64,000 bases of DNA, taken from the NCBI RefSeq assembly GCF_963259705.1, contig NC_081844.1, positions 13,749,715 to 13,813,714 of the forward strand, given 5' to 3'. The stretch comes from Myotis daubentonii (Eukaryota; Chordata; Mammalia; Chiroptera; Vespertilionidae). Numbering within the stretch: position 1 is the stretch's first letter; each line of letters opens with the position of its first letter. This document shows, in pieces, positions 39,233-51,999 of this stretch. The position numbers and the translations under genes are program-made. The notes beneath the pieces were generated by a model. It ran no database searches, had not been told where the DNA came from, and worked only from the letters and a program-made list of their open reading frames with translations.

Positions 39233-39423
39233 GCCACGGCAGCGGGTCCCGGGCTAGGGCCCCGCCCCGCGGAGGCGGCGGCCGAGGAGGCGGGGACTGC
39301 GGGCACCCGGCCGGGGTGGGAGGGTAGGGGGGGAAGGGTGTAAAGACAGCCCAGCAGTGATTCAGCGCCGGCTCCGGGCTCCACGTGGGCCCGTGCCGCA
39401 TCGGACCCCGGACTGCCGCTTTG

Positions 39424-39905
39424 GCCCTGCCCCCTCCCCCCAGTTCTCCTTTAGTCCTAGACCACTAGTCTCCCCTCAAGCCCCCTCTCCACTCCTCTTC
39501 ACTTTCGGGTTGCATTTCCACCCTCGGAGCCGGTATCCACAGAATGCCCTTTCTTTGTCTTTTCATTCTCCCGCCGTTAGGGCAGCTTTTCTCCCCCCTT
39601 CCTCCCCCCCCCCCCCACCTTGCTTTTTCTTAGCCTTCTGCACTCTTATCCCCACGGCTTTCTCTTCTTTTATCTTTTATCCATTACTTTTTCTTTACCC
39701 ATTTTTCTATGCTTAATCACTTTTCCCTCTTTTTGGCATCTCTCCGCCCTCCCACTTTAACCCTTCTTCAGTCCTACTCTCTCTGCCCTGCTCCGACACC
39801 CCCCCCACCTTTTCCTTGCCATTCTTTCCTTCTCCCCTCCCCCTCCTCTGTCCCTTCCCCCACCCTCATTTCCCCTGGCCTCCCTCCCCCCACTCTTCCT
39901 CTTAA
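39424..39905. repeat. Long polypyrimidine-rich tract upstream of NEFM
   Basis: About 480 bases of + strand sequence are strongly C/T-biased, including a poly-C run at about 39606-39617. This lies about 200-700 bases upstream of the NEFM promoter. Polypurine/polypyrimidine tracts can form triplex structures; whether this one does is unknown. Confidence 0.75.
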
Positions 39906-42900
39906 AGCTGACCGAGAGGAGCGAGTTAGGACTACAAGAAAAAAACAAAAAAGATGCTGAGGAACGATCAGCCTGAAGGCTTCGGGAAGAGAACAAAGAG
40001 GATGGATGGGCCGGGGTAGTTATTTGTGTTAAAAGTGAGATATGGCGCTATATTTCGCTTAACGTTTGGGGGACGGCCGCAGCTTCCACGGGGGCAGAAG
40101 GTAAGGCGCTTGTGCTCGCTATGGCGCCGTCAGCACCAAGGACAGCGCCCAGGCCGGTGCGCGCAGGGATTCTGCCTCCGGGGGTTTGTCATCCAGCATT
40201 GCCTGTCAGGCTGACCAGAGTGGGGGTTTCCTCCGTCTTCTCGCCCCCCGCCCCACCCTCGTCCCCACAAAGATAGTTAAACCCTATTTGTAGTGACTTT
40301 GTTTGCGGGAGTCAAGCTGGAATCGCACACTAAGATTTCTCTGCAATGCAGGGTTGGCACCATGAACAGATTGCAGATTTTGAAAACAACTAAAATTCAT
40401 TAAACTTGTAGGCCAGTTTGAGTTTTCTAACATGATAGATGCATGAAATCAAGAGCGCCTAAAATTTGAAGGTCAAATATTCCTTGGAAAGGGAAATGTG
40501 AAATCTGCTGAGATGAAAAGTCCAGGGAAATATAGTTTATAAGTTTGAACACAAAGCATTGCCTTGTCATCTTTCTGTTCAGTACTCCCTACAGGTAACT
40601 GCGATGATTGAAAAGCATATGAATTGATTTAAAAGTTGTCAAACAGATTCACCACAACCTTGAGTAAAACCAGATATTTTTCTTCATTTAAAGTGTAATA
40701 TATTTCCTTATTTAGATTTGAATGACTAATTTGGAATAGATTTTCTACACTTTTCCGCATGTTTCTTTAAACAAAGAATCTACATAGACTTCCTGCTGTC
40801 TGGTGCACTGCTAACTGTTAACATGTCTTTTGTGGGGGGTAGTTCAGGGTAAAACAGTTCAGATTACTGTAAGGCAAAGTGAGGAGCAGTAGGCAGGACT
40901 CATGACCATGTTTGCTGGGACAACAGGCACAATGGTGGCTGAGAGAAATCACTGCTTATGAAAAGTAGAGACTCCAGACTTAATGTTTTCACAGCATGCT
41001 TTCTCTAGTCCTTGTTTTATTAAATGATAAGATCATGTCAATCAGTGAGTAATCAGAAAAGGCCTGGATTTCTAAAGATTTTTATTTTTAGATTTTATTT
41101 CTATAAGATCTCTTGGCCCACTTGTATTTTAAAATAGCAGGGGTTAGTTTAGGGAGTTACTTTTGGTTCATTAATGTCAAACTGCAGCATTGCAGGCTGT
41201 GCGGGGGAAGATTGTTCTAGTTTCCTGAGGGATGGGATGGTTCTCTTTCAGGCAAAGAGAGCCCATGTCTCAAGCTGTTGGAGAGACACATGACAGAATG
41301 AGGGGACTGGCCTGTGGATATTGTAAAAACAGGGTTTTCTGGTTTCAGATAGAAAAAAAAAAAGCAAAAAGCAAAAAAAAAAAAAAAAAGCCCTGCCTTT
41401 TTGTTCAGTACTACAGGACTCTGAGAAAGATGTGATCAGATAAGGCCAAAATGCTAATTATGCAGTAATTACTTTTTACTTTTACAAGTACTTGCTAATT
41501 ATATAGTTATTATGCTTCGGTTACTTATTACTTTCTACTTTTACTAGTACTTAAAAAAATAAAAGCCTTCGGCAATTTCATGGTGCCTATGCACTTAGCA
41601 TACTTTAGGTGAAAGGAGCAAATGGTGAGCTGGCAGGCTGCTGCTGGTAGTTTCCTTCAGACCTGTGAAAATGAAATGACTCTGCAGAGGGACATTTACA
41701 GGGGAACACATGTCTAACTTCACAATCAGCCTGTCTTGCCTTGTATTGAAACTAGCTCAGAAATTGTTAAGCTTCCAACGGGTTACAGAAGGAGGAAAAC
41801 ATTGCGTACAAACAAAACAAAAGCCAATTACTCAAGCTAATTCAGTGAGTGTCTAGACTCCATAGCTTTAATTGTAACTTCAATGCCACACGCAGTATAT
41901 TGTTCAGTCTGACCACAACAGGATAATGCAGAGAGTTATAGCAGACACCTTACTAAGGAAAAAAAGTTCTCATGGCTTAAAAAATGATGGATCCAGTTCC
42001 ACATTTCTCAAAATGTTTTATTTTTGCATTAGACTTCACACTTTAATCACCGTGTTTGAAGGTGACTTGAAGGTTATGCTCATTAGTGAATGTATTATAA
42101 AAACTTTTAAAAAATCTATAACATTTTCCATCTTTGTCTCATATTTTTGAAGAACATTTATCATGCTAATATTTGTCATAGAAAGAATGTAAAGCTTTGC
42201 CTTTACTTTTTTTTTTTTTTTCCATGATGACAATAAGGCTATGGAATCTTCTGAAAGTATTAACAAGAAAGGAAAAAAGCATAAGGACTTATCTGAATTT
42301 ACAGCACTGTTGAGTTTGACTCTAATACTTTTATAATTTATTTTAAATAGGTAATCACACATGATTTGGATATAAATTTAGAATTATACATTTATAATGA
42401 AATTATCTCGTAATTGTTGTCCCACAAGTTACAGTGTGTTTTGAATCACTTTCTAGGGAAATACAGAGCATACTGTGTGTTCCTTCAGTAGATGAAGTGA
42501 AAATGTTAACTTTGTAGCTAAGAGGTAGCTATTCTGAAGTCTTACCTTATGATAATGGTAAAATATCCTTTGCATAAGGGGCTTTTTCATATGCGTTTAT
42601 TGGGTCCAAAAATATGGTTAGAAAAATGAAGAGTTGGGCATTTTCTTCCTTCTTCCCATATTGCCTTACATTTTAAAGTGTTCACTTTTGATACATAAAA
42701 ATACAAAGATAGGATGTGGGAGCCGGGCAGCAAGCAAGAAGCTCTGGATGAAAGACACCACTGTCAAATTGATAGGTTGAATCTAAGATTAGATTGTCTC
42801 CCTTTTCCCCAATTTACTGTGCTGTCTTAAACCTGATCCTTTTGCCTGGGAGCTGATGTTAGAACTCATGACGAACAAATATAAACCAAACCTCTGCTGA

Positions 42901-44700
42901 TCAGTTAAGGGGTTGATATAGGGAGCTAGGAACTTGGTCACCTGGAGAGGGGCCATAAGGAAAGTGAAAACTATAATACTTACTTCTACTTGAGCCGAGG
43001 CATGTCCAACTTTGAAAGCAGATTTGACTTTTGTTCTTTTTTTTATTTAAGGTGTTGAAAGCAAAATAACAATATTCTCAGGGAAGAAAGGCTATTTTTT
43101 TTTGTCAGGAAAATTGGGATGTACGTGTCCTTATTGCCTTTAATTAAACCAAGTCCATTTGAACCTCAGTGTTCTTTTTCTGATATTAACCACTGAGGTG
43201 GTGCTTGTTTCCCTTGCCAAAATTTTTATTCATTGAATATTGCCTTATATTTCTGTCAGTGACTGTTTTTATAAAAAGTTAAGTGAAGTATTTAAAAAAA
43301 TTAAAAAACATTTCATATCTTTATGTTGTTTCAAACATAAGCTTAATCGGTTTTTGAAATCTTATATCTGGAAATTTCATGTTTTAAGGAGGAAAGATTT
43401 TGCTTTCAGCTTTAACATAGCTTTTCTTTTCTTTTTTTGCTGTGTAATGCCTTCACCTCACCACCTGGAATCAGTTCTGTAAAAGCCAGAGGAGGAGGAC
43501 TTAGAATTAAAAAATATATTTAAGATGGCCCTTTAAAAAGGGATTCTAAAGATAAAATTCAGTAGGTGCATAATAAAACAGTTGTGCCGTATTAATTTTC
43601 AGCATGATTTTAATTGGACATGTTGGCTGTATCTGTAAAGGGGCAGATCTTGAGATACGCACTTGGATTTCTAAAACCCTGCATTGCTCATAACTTTGCA
43701 CCAGTGCAGCCATAGAATATTTACAGCATGTTTTATCCCAAGCGGACTAAAGCCTGACTTAGCAAGGGACATATGATTTTATTAGAAACTTTTAATGGAA
43801 ATGAGCTTTGTAAAACTAGAGCAGATCAATGATCTATTATCTTCCGACCAAATTTCTGAGGAAAGTTAAACCCAAGGACATAAAACACAGTCAGAAAAAA
43901 AGCCCCAGCTAATAATGAAGTTCCATTGTTCCAGGGTTGGGTTCTTTCTTCATGATCTCAGCAATTGGAGAAGCAGTGTTCTTTCAGAATCCTCGGAAAA
44001 TGGGTTCACGCTCAGAACTATCTCTTTTTACTTAGATTGCCATGAACATTATATAGTTTAGAATATTTTTATTCACTTATTTTTTTGTTAAAACTAACAT
44101 GCTTAGTGTGACAATTTATAAAATACAGAGACACAGTAAATATTTTCTTTTAGCTTTTTCTCTGTAATTTAAATGTAGATGGATCTTTCTTTATATATAA
44201 TTCCATACCCTGCTTTGTAAAATAGCTATATCCGAGTATGCAACTTGCTGTCTTAGAGGAAGGAATGCGGTACTGTTTGCCATGAGACCTGGGTTTCAGC
44301 CAACTGTTTGACTTTTACTTTCTTCTGTAAGAAAATATTTTAGAGCCCTTTAGATCAAGAATGGTAAAATAATAATAACAATTAATAATATAATGAAAAT
44401 GATACTGGACTAAGAAAGCCTAATTGGGTCTGTGTATTAATTTCTCTCTGTCTATGCCTTTTTCTTTCCTTGCATTATTGAGAGCAGTGTCATTGTGAAG
44501 TTTAAGGTGGTGATGTGACAGTCGGAAGTGGTGACCTGTAAGCTGGCCGAGTCAGGCGTGAATTCTGTGTTCCTTCGCATTTAATTGTACTTTGAATCCC
44601 AGAGCCATCACCACTACCACCACCACGGATATTACATGTGAATAACACTTTACATCAAAGAAGCAAAACAAACAGAAAAAAACCCACCTGTTAGCACTGG
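39906..44700. other. NEFM upstream intergenic DNA, no gene seen
   Basis: The stretch is AT-rich, without recognised recent transposons. An A-rich stretch lies at 41349-41390. Some of it may be conserved regulatory DNA, given its freedom from VES and Helitron insertions over nearly 5 kb, but there is no direct proof. Confidence 0.4.
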
Positions 44701-44714
44701 TAGTAGACAGGGTA

Positions 44715-44830
44715 GAATGCAAATTATTATTTCCATTTTATAGTTGATGATATTAATTAAGAGATTTGTCCACAGCTACCCATCAGGTAAGTGGGAAAGA
44801 CAGGACCAGAGCTCATATCTTCTGACACTA
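44715..44830 (-). repeat. MIR SINE fragment (minus)
   Basis: TTATTTCCATTTTATAGTTG followed by TCAGGTAAGTGGGAAAGACA and GGACCAGAGCTC matches reverse MIR. Confidence 0.45.
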
Positions 44831-44924
44831 GTGCTAATATATTTTTTTAATTCCTTTAGTAGGGCATCAAAGGCAGTCTCAATCAGCATGCTAAAAAAAG
44901 TAGGCAGATTTTAGTAATATAACA

Positions 44925-45125
44925 TAACTGGTATTTATTAAGTGCTTACTAGGTGCCTATCACTATGCCAAGACTTTACTGGATTATCTAATTTAACCAT
45001 CGCAATCCTTTAAGATGGCACTATTATTACCCCAGTTTGTAGAAAAAGCAATTGAGCATTCAGGCACATAGAGGCTAAGTTCCACACTGTTGGGAAATGG
45101 TGGAGTTGAGGTGTGAGTCCAGGAA
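44925..45125 (-). repeat. MIR SINE (minus)
   Basis: TTATTAAGTGCTTACTAGGT, CACTATTATTACCCCAGTTT and GGCACATAGAGGCTAAGTTC give most of a reversed MIR. Confidence 0.6.
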
Positions 45126-45129
45126 TGTT

Positions 45130-46730
45130 GGGCTCTGGAGGAAGGATAACCTTCCCCATGGTATGACACTGCCTTGAAGGCCAAGCAGTCAGTCTTAAAA
45201 ATTTTATTTAAATGCTAATAGTTTCACTGTTAGGTCTTATTTAAAAAAATCCAGGACATATACTATGCATTCTTTTGTTGCTTCCCCCCCCCCCCCCAGT
45301 TACATAAAAAAGAAACATTTAAAAATGTTCTCAGATGAACATTATTTCTTGGCCTGTAAGTTTATTAAAGATATTAAAAATGAAAACTTGAAATTACTTG
45401 TCTTTGTTATTTTTTTCATCCCAAATCAATGTTCTATATAATTTGAAGGACATCGAACTCATTCATTCTAGTTCTGGATTTGTGGAGAATATCTCTAGTC
45501 ATTCATCTATTATTTTATCTGGCATTTATCATTCATGTTTATAGGTACTTTTGGTTTAGTTTTTAGATTTTAATTTGTATTATACATGAATTTATCATCA
45601 TAACATTCATACTAATATATTTATATACATTTAAATTTTTTAAGAAAACCTTTTAATCATTATGTGTTCACAATTTGTAGTAGATGTGAACCTCTTCAAA
45701 CTAAATCTACTTTGAGAGATCCAATAATGAATCTTGGCAGAAGAAATAGCTTGGCCTGCAGTATTCATCTGGGAAGGTTTACAATGGGATGGCTGGCAAG
45801 GAAGCAGCTTTTTAAATCTATTAAAACAGTAAAGAGACAGTCATGAATAATTGTGAGTCTCTTGACCCTCTATTTTATATGCTAAAATCAGGGTTATGTG
45901 ACCATATGTACATAGATTACCTGGAGACAAATCAGCCTTAACTCATTTTAGTCATTTATGGGATAAAGTGCTCGGACTCACCGGTATTTTCATTCATATG
46001 GCTTCTGCTTTATCAGAGAGGGTCAACGAAGAGAATTGTTCCTCATTTTTCTCCTGAACAAAGTTGACCTTGAAAAGAAATAGCATGTATCCTATATTAG
46101 TCATGATAACAATCAGCTTCTGGATTTGAATTACATAAAATTATTAAGAACTGAATATCTAATAAGGAAAATCCTTCCTTAGCCACTGTGACTCATTTAA
46201 TATAATTTGCTGTGTTTTCTCCTGCCTCCTATTAGCCTACAGGGTCCTAGCTTTCTTCCATGCTCAATATACTTTGGAAATGTGATGCCTCCTTGGAAAC
46301 TCATAACATCGACATTTGTGTGCCCTGTTGAATGAAGGGCATGCTCATGCATGATGGAGTCAGGCTTTTGTTGAAGATCTCACATCACGTTGATGGGAGC
46401 TTCTGCTTCAGGGTTCCCGTCTCCTTTGAACTTTCATGACCCGGTCCTAGGAAAACTCCACTTCTCCAAATCCTTTCCATTTCCCCCCACATACAAATCC
46501 TTTCTCTCAGTCCCTGAAGCTCAGTGTTTGTGGTCTAATCAGGTGCTACCATATACTGCACATTTAAATAACATCACAATAATCTGACTAAACTTAAAAT
46601 TCTCAGTGGCAGATACCAAGTCTTACTTATACACAGTGTTTTACAGATCAGGAGTGCCCAATCCATATTTGCTGTGTGAATAAGTAAATGAAATCCTACC
46701 TTTTACCCTAAAACTTTAATCAAACACTAG
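45130..46730. other. AT-rich intergenic DNA, no gene seen
   Basis: It contains a poly-C run at about 45286-45298. Nothing else was recognised. Confidence 0.4.
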
Positions 46731-46734
46731 TCTT

Positions 46735-47330
46735 TTCAGTACCAGGCACTGTGTTGGGTACTTAGCAATTTCATGTAATTCCCAGCTTGGATGAACACAT
46801 TCTAATGGTGGATCCAGGCAAATAAAGACAGAGTTACCATGTGGGAACTATGGGGCTGCTATCTCTGGCTACGCTAGAGATTATCCGTGTATCATGGGAG
46901 CATGGAGGATGAGCAACTAAACCAACTGGTGAGAAGGGTGGAAGAACTTCAGGGAGAACTTTCTGCAGGAGGTGATACCTGAGTTGAGTTTTGAGGAGTA
47001 AGTAGGAAGTGCCCAGGTGAAAGAGAGGAGACAGCAATCAAAGGCATCAAGGTGAGGTCAATGAAAACACAGTGTGCTCAGAGAACAGCAAGTGACTATA
47101 ATAAGGTGGTAGGGTGGCGGTCATGAGGTCTCTGCTGGAAAGGAGGGTGTGTAACCCAGGCTAGAGAGATGAGGTCATGTGGCACAGGCTGGAGAAAGGG
47201 AAACACACAGTCCAGGTGGGAGAGAGGGGACCTGTAGCCCAGGATAGAAAGAGGGCATAGAGTCAAGGTTGACAAGGTAGGGGACCAGTAGCCCAGGCTT
47301 ACGACAGAAGCAGAAGAGAGACCCTGGAAA
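46735..47330. repeat. Ancient interspersed repeat (family uncertain)
   Basis: ACCAGGCACTGTGTTGGGTA, GAGGTGATACCTGAGTTGAG and repeated GTAGCCCAGG-type segments resemble the old repeat class at 21360-22085. Confidence 0.4.
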
Positions 47331-47509
47331 GCTTCCTATGTCATAACAGGACTTTGACATTTATCTTATAGCTGATTAGAGGCAGTGAAGCATTCAAGAC
47401 ATAATATTGGAGGAAGGTGTAATTTAAGAAAGATGGGTAAGGAAAGGCACAGGCTACGATAGGAAGGACAGGGTTGGAGGAACAGGTAGATGGTGATGTC
47501 ATCCCCTGT

Positions 47510-48345
47510 ATTCCTCTTCTATGGCTGCTGTAACAAATTGTCACAAACTTGGTAGCTAAAAAGAACACACATTTATTATCATAGAGTTCTGAAAATTGAA
47601 AGTCTGAAATCAGTCTTATGTCTTATTGTGCTGAAATCAAAGTGTAGGCAGAGCTACATTGCTTTTGAAGGCTCTAGGAGAGAATCTGTTTCAAAGTCAG
47701 CAATGTAGCGTCATCTCTTTTCTCTGGCCTCTGCTCTATCTCACATTTTCTTCTCATACTCTGATCCTCCTGCTCTCTTCGTATAAGACCCTTGTGGTTA
47801 CATTGCCTCCCTCCACAATCCAGGATAACCTCCCCATATTAGGATCTGTTGTAGTTTGCCAAGGCTGCCGTAACAAGAACCACAGTCCAGGGGGCTTAAA
47901 TAACACACATTTGTTTTCTCACAGTCCTGGAGCCTGGAAGTCTGAGACCAAAATGTTTATAGGTTTGGTTTCTCCTGAGGCCTTGGTCCTTGGCCACCTT
48001 CTCCCCGTGTCTTTTCATGGCTGTCCTGTGTCTATGTCCCTGTCTAGTGTCTGGTATCTCTCTTCCCTGTGCTTTCTCTCGTCTCTCTCCTCCTTTTATA
48101 AGGACACCAGCCAGATTAGATTAGGGTCCATCTTAATGACCCCATTTAAATTTAATTAATAGGCCTTATCTTCAAATACAGTCATTCTGAGGGTTTCATT
48201 GGGGGTGGGGGGCGCGGTGGGCATAATTTAGACTATCATAAGATCCTTAAGTTAAATCTTCAAAATCTCTCTTGCCATGTAAGGTAACAGTCTCAGGTGA
48301 GGGGAGTAGGATGTGGACATATTTGGTGAGGGGCCATTATTCCGT
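47510..48345 (-). repeat. Older MaLR LTR (minus), split by a younger one
   Basis: GGCTGCTGTAACAAATTGTC and CTCTAGGAGAGAATCTGTTT open the element. Its remainder (GCCATGTAAGGTAACAGTCT; GTAGGATGTGGACATATTTG) resumes after the inserted LTR at 47846-48241. Non-coding retroviral-like LTR. Confidence 0.65.
47846..48241 (-). repeat. MLT1A-like MaLR solo LTR (minus), nested
   Basis: TGTTGTAGTTTGCCAAGGCT, TTTTATAAGGACACCAGCCA and TCTTAATGACCCCATTTAAA match a reversed MLT1A-type LTR. It sits inside the older LTR and is flanked by similar GGATC/AGATCC bases. Confidence 0.65.
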
Positions 48346-49419
48346 TTAAGGCATTCCCCCACGATATATATTATGGGAGGGAAACCAAGTTTAGTGGTTA
48401 GAAGCAGAGGAAGTTGGACCACATAGAACACACTGAATTTGGGGATTCTGTGAGGCAACCAAGTGGGGAATCTTCTAGGTGGCTGACTTCTTGTCTTATA
48501 GGGAAGGTCCTACGTCCTACTCACCACTCTATAGGACAAATCGCCCACCCAAGTTTCATTCCTTTCACTTGTACAGCAGCATAAAAAGGGTACCTACTTC
48601 ATAACAGGGGTTTGATGATTACTAGTAAATGACATGTGACGTGCTGGTGCCTGTGACAGTACTCAATAAATGATAGCTGTGGCTACTATGCTGATGATGA
48701 AGACTCACTTTACTCCACAGTGCTTGGCACAGCACTGGGCAGGATAGGTGCTCCCATGCAACAGGACAGATTAAAGACATGTATGTCTAATGCCCTTTCC
48801 ATGAAGAGGTGTAGAGTTGTCAGAGAGACAAGCAGTTGTCCTTGGTAAATGAGAAACAAATTGATGTGCTTTAACTCACCAGGTTTGGCAGCAAGAAAGA
48901 ACTAAGATGATTATAAACCTATTCAATCGAATGCTGTTGGATGCTTGATTTCAGGCAAATATTTCAATGTTATACAACACAAAATTTTATCTTTTCAAAT
49001 GCCCCAGTATGTGAATGTATTTAACAGGACACATGATCCCTTCTTCCCTCCCCCCCCCCCCAATTTCTTGCTTACAGACATAACAGAAAAAAGATGTTGC
49101 CTGACTGGGGTAACACATGTAATGGATTATACAGGGCAGACAACTCCCATTTTATTTTATTTTTGATTTCCATTCCTTCTTTTTGTACCAGTGTCAAGAG
49201 CTACAATATTGACTTATAATGAAAAGAACATATACCTTTGTAAATGTGCACTCAGCCTTACATACAGCTCAGATCTTTGATCTCAGGGACATCAATGATG
49301 AGTCTGGCAAAGCACAAGGCAGAAGTTCTATCAACCTAGATACAGGAGAAGAAGCATCTGGATGACATAAAGTACAGTAGCCTGGAACTTACCTACAAAA
49401 GGACCCCTAAATTCAAGTC

Positions 49420-49585
49420 CTACCTCACCAATTCCCAACTGTGTCAATTGAGACACAGCCACCAATTCCTTCCATTCATCATTTTCTTCATCTTTATGAT
49501 GAAAGTAATATGACAGGGATAATATCAGTATCTTCTCTCAAAGTTGTATTAGAGCAATGCTCAATAAATGGTAACTATCATTAGA
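49420..49585 (+). repeat. MIR SINE fragment
   Basis: CATTTTCTTCATCTTTATGA followed by GGGATAATATCAGTATCTTC and GCTCAATAAATGGTAACTAT matches MIR. Confidence 0.5.
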
Positions 49586-49611
49586 TTAGCCCTTTCTTTA
49601 TATTTAGGCTT

Positions 49612-50030
49612 CTATAACTTAGCAAGTGTTTATTGAGCTCCTACTGTATGCTTGGCATTCTGTAAACATCTTTCTTAATATTTACATCAGCCAAGTGAGA
49701 TGATGTTATATGTCTCTTTTAAAATGTATTTTTTTAAAAAATATATTTTTATTGATTTCAGAGAGGAGGGGAGAGGGAGGGAGAGAGAGAAACATTAATG
49801 ATGAGAGACAATAATTAATTTGCCATCTCCTGCACGCCCCCTACTGGGGATTGAGCTCCTGACTGGGAATGGAACAAGTGACCTCCTGGTTCAGAGGTTG
49901 ACACTCAACGATTGAGTCATACCAGCTGGGCTATGGCTCATCTCTTTTTTTAAACAGGAGACTGAGACTCAGGGAACTGAAACACCCGACTGAGGTCTTA
50001 TAAGTGGTGAAAAGGGTGCCATCGTGTGTC
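49612..50030 (-). repeat. MIR SINE (minus), split by a VES
   Basis: AGTGTTTATTGAGCTCCTAC comes before the VES and AACAGGAGACTGAGACTCAG after it, so the two halves of one reversed MIR flank the SINE at 49731-49935. Confidence 0.6.
49731..49935 (-). repeat. VES-type SINE (minus), nested in a MIR
   Basis: TATTTTTATTGATTTCAGAG, CGCCCCCTACTGGGGATTGA, AGTGACCTCCTGGTTC and a terminal ACCAGCTGGGCT show a reversed copy. Confidence 0.88.
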
Positions 50031-50809
50031 TAAGGTTCTTTTTACCACAATACAAGTATTGAGTATAATCAGTGGATTTTTAAAATTAGTGTAAATCCTA
50101 ATTTCCTTGTTAAAATAACACTTGAATTCTTATTCATTTTGAGTGCTTAAGTTTATGCCTTTCAGATCGTTTATTTACAGCCAGATCCTAGCAATATGTG
50201 AGAGTCAGATAAAACTTATACTAGTAAATACATTTGAAGAAAAATAATAAAAAAGTTATTGATCACAGCATGCTTCATATGAAAATATCTGACAGACAGC
50301 TTATTATTTTCTTGGCAAACTGCTAAGGCTCCAGAAAAAGGATTAGAAAGTCATCTTTCCCAATGTCATTTGTCTAAAATATTAATTGTCAGAACACTCA
50401 AAAATCTCCTGTGCTTGCCAGACCTTTTCTCTTTTGAAATTTTTATAATCAGAAAAAATACTGTAATGTGCAAGTCTGAATGCAAATTGCCTCCTATTTA
50501 ATTACATTATGGGTGTAAATTACCCCCAGTGCCAAACATTTCTGTCCTGTATTTTAGAACTGTGTTGCAATTATGTCTCTCGGTGCATGTTGAAATTTTA
50601 CAGTGGCAACACATGTATAATAGCAATAATTATGAAAGCTACTTTCAATGTGCAGCTTAATTTAAAATCTAGTTTCATGATTCTATATTTGAAATGTAAT
50701 ATTCAACCCTGTCAAACTTTCATCAACATCTAAATCTAAGCAGTTCTTCTGTTCACAACTTCAGGAATAAGAAGTGACTAAGTTGTCGCATGCAAAGACT
50801 AAGGCTCTG

Positions 50810-50950
50810 GGAATCAATGACAGGATAGCATTGACAGGCCAGGTGACCTTGAATTTCTCTTGACTTTTATTTGCTCATCTGTTAAGTGGGGATAGCTAAG
50901 AGACTACCTTTTCCAAGGACAAATGAGACATTGCATAAATTATTAGGTGC
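50810..50950 (+). repeat. MIR SINE fragment
   Basis: GGCCAGGTGACCTTGAATTT and GCTCATCTGTTAAGTGGGGA match the MIR core. Confidence 0.5.
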
Positions 50951-51424
50951 AAAGGCTAAGCTGATGTGTCAAGAAACCCAATCTGAGAGGGATTAAAAGA
51001 ACAACGGAACTTATTCCTCTTTTTTGTACCAATTCAGGAGGGTAGGTAGCTTGCTCTGCTCTACGTAGTAATTATGGGGAGTTCCAGGTTGCTTGCTGCT
51101 TGCTAAGGTGAGGTTTTCATTTGTCTGCTCAGAGTTGGGTTTCAGGCAAATCCATGTTTTAACTCACAATAAGAGACAAAAGTGGCAAGCTCTTTTAAAA
51201 CTCATTCTGAAAGAGACAAACATCACTTCTGCTTGCATGCAGGTGGCTGGAACAGTCACACAGGACAAGTAGCTGCCAGGGTTGCTGGTAAGTACAGTCT
51301 CTGGCTGGGCAGCCACGGGCCCAGCTACAACTCTATTCCTGTAAGGAGGGAATAGATATTGGTGGATAAATAACAGTCTGTGCTACAGATATGGCTGTTA
51401 ATGTGCTCCTAAGGTGAAAGTAAA

Positions 51425-51600
51425 CTAATGTTATTTGAACTTCTTCCATGCCCTAGCTGTGCACACACTGTTTTAGTATCTCAATAGACCTACAAAGTAG
51501 ATATCATTATCCCACATAGGAAAGTAGAACTTCAAAGATGTTTTACCCTTTAGCCAAGTTCAAAGGGTTCACAATGGCAGAGCTGGGATTGGAAATACAT
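51425..51600 (-). repeat. MIR SINE (minus)
   Basis: ATTATCCCACATAGGAAAGT followed by TTAGCCAAGTTCAAAGGGTT and AGAGCTGGGATTGGAA matches reversed MIR. Confidence 0.5.
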
Positions 51601-51999
51601 CTATCTGATGCCAAAGCAAGGTGCTCTCCAACACAGCAGCGTTCCAAAAGTGAGACTTTAATGAATGGGGTGGGCCAGAGTGCACCATGCTTACAGTTTT
51701 CATATGATGCATTCTTGAATGCTTCCTCCATGACTCGGCTCCTACCCAAATTCTGCCCACTGGATCACAGCTCCACTTCTGCCTCATCATGAGGACCTGG
51801 CTGCCTCTTATCTTCTCTAAGTTCCTCTAGCACTACAGTTGATAACAGAGGACTTGGCCATTATGTGGCTCCTATTTTATATCCCACATGTGAACAAACC
51901 TTGTGACTGCAATGGAACTTCTGGCTCCTTAAAGGCAAAGATCTCTCCTTAGTCTGCTGTATCTTCTGAGCTCCCTCCCCTACCCTTGCACAATAAGTG

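Larger units (their letters stand above)
37915..39420. promoter_or_regulatory. NEFM: CpG-rich promoter, exon 1 and intron start of NEFM (CpG island)
   Basis: CG dinucleotides are dense from intron 1 through exon 1 and the TATA region to about 39420, matching the CpG island seen at NEFL. Limits are by eye. Confidence 0.65.
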
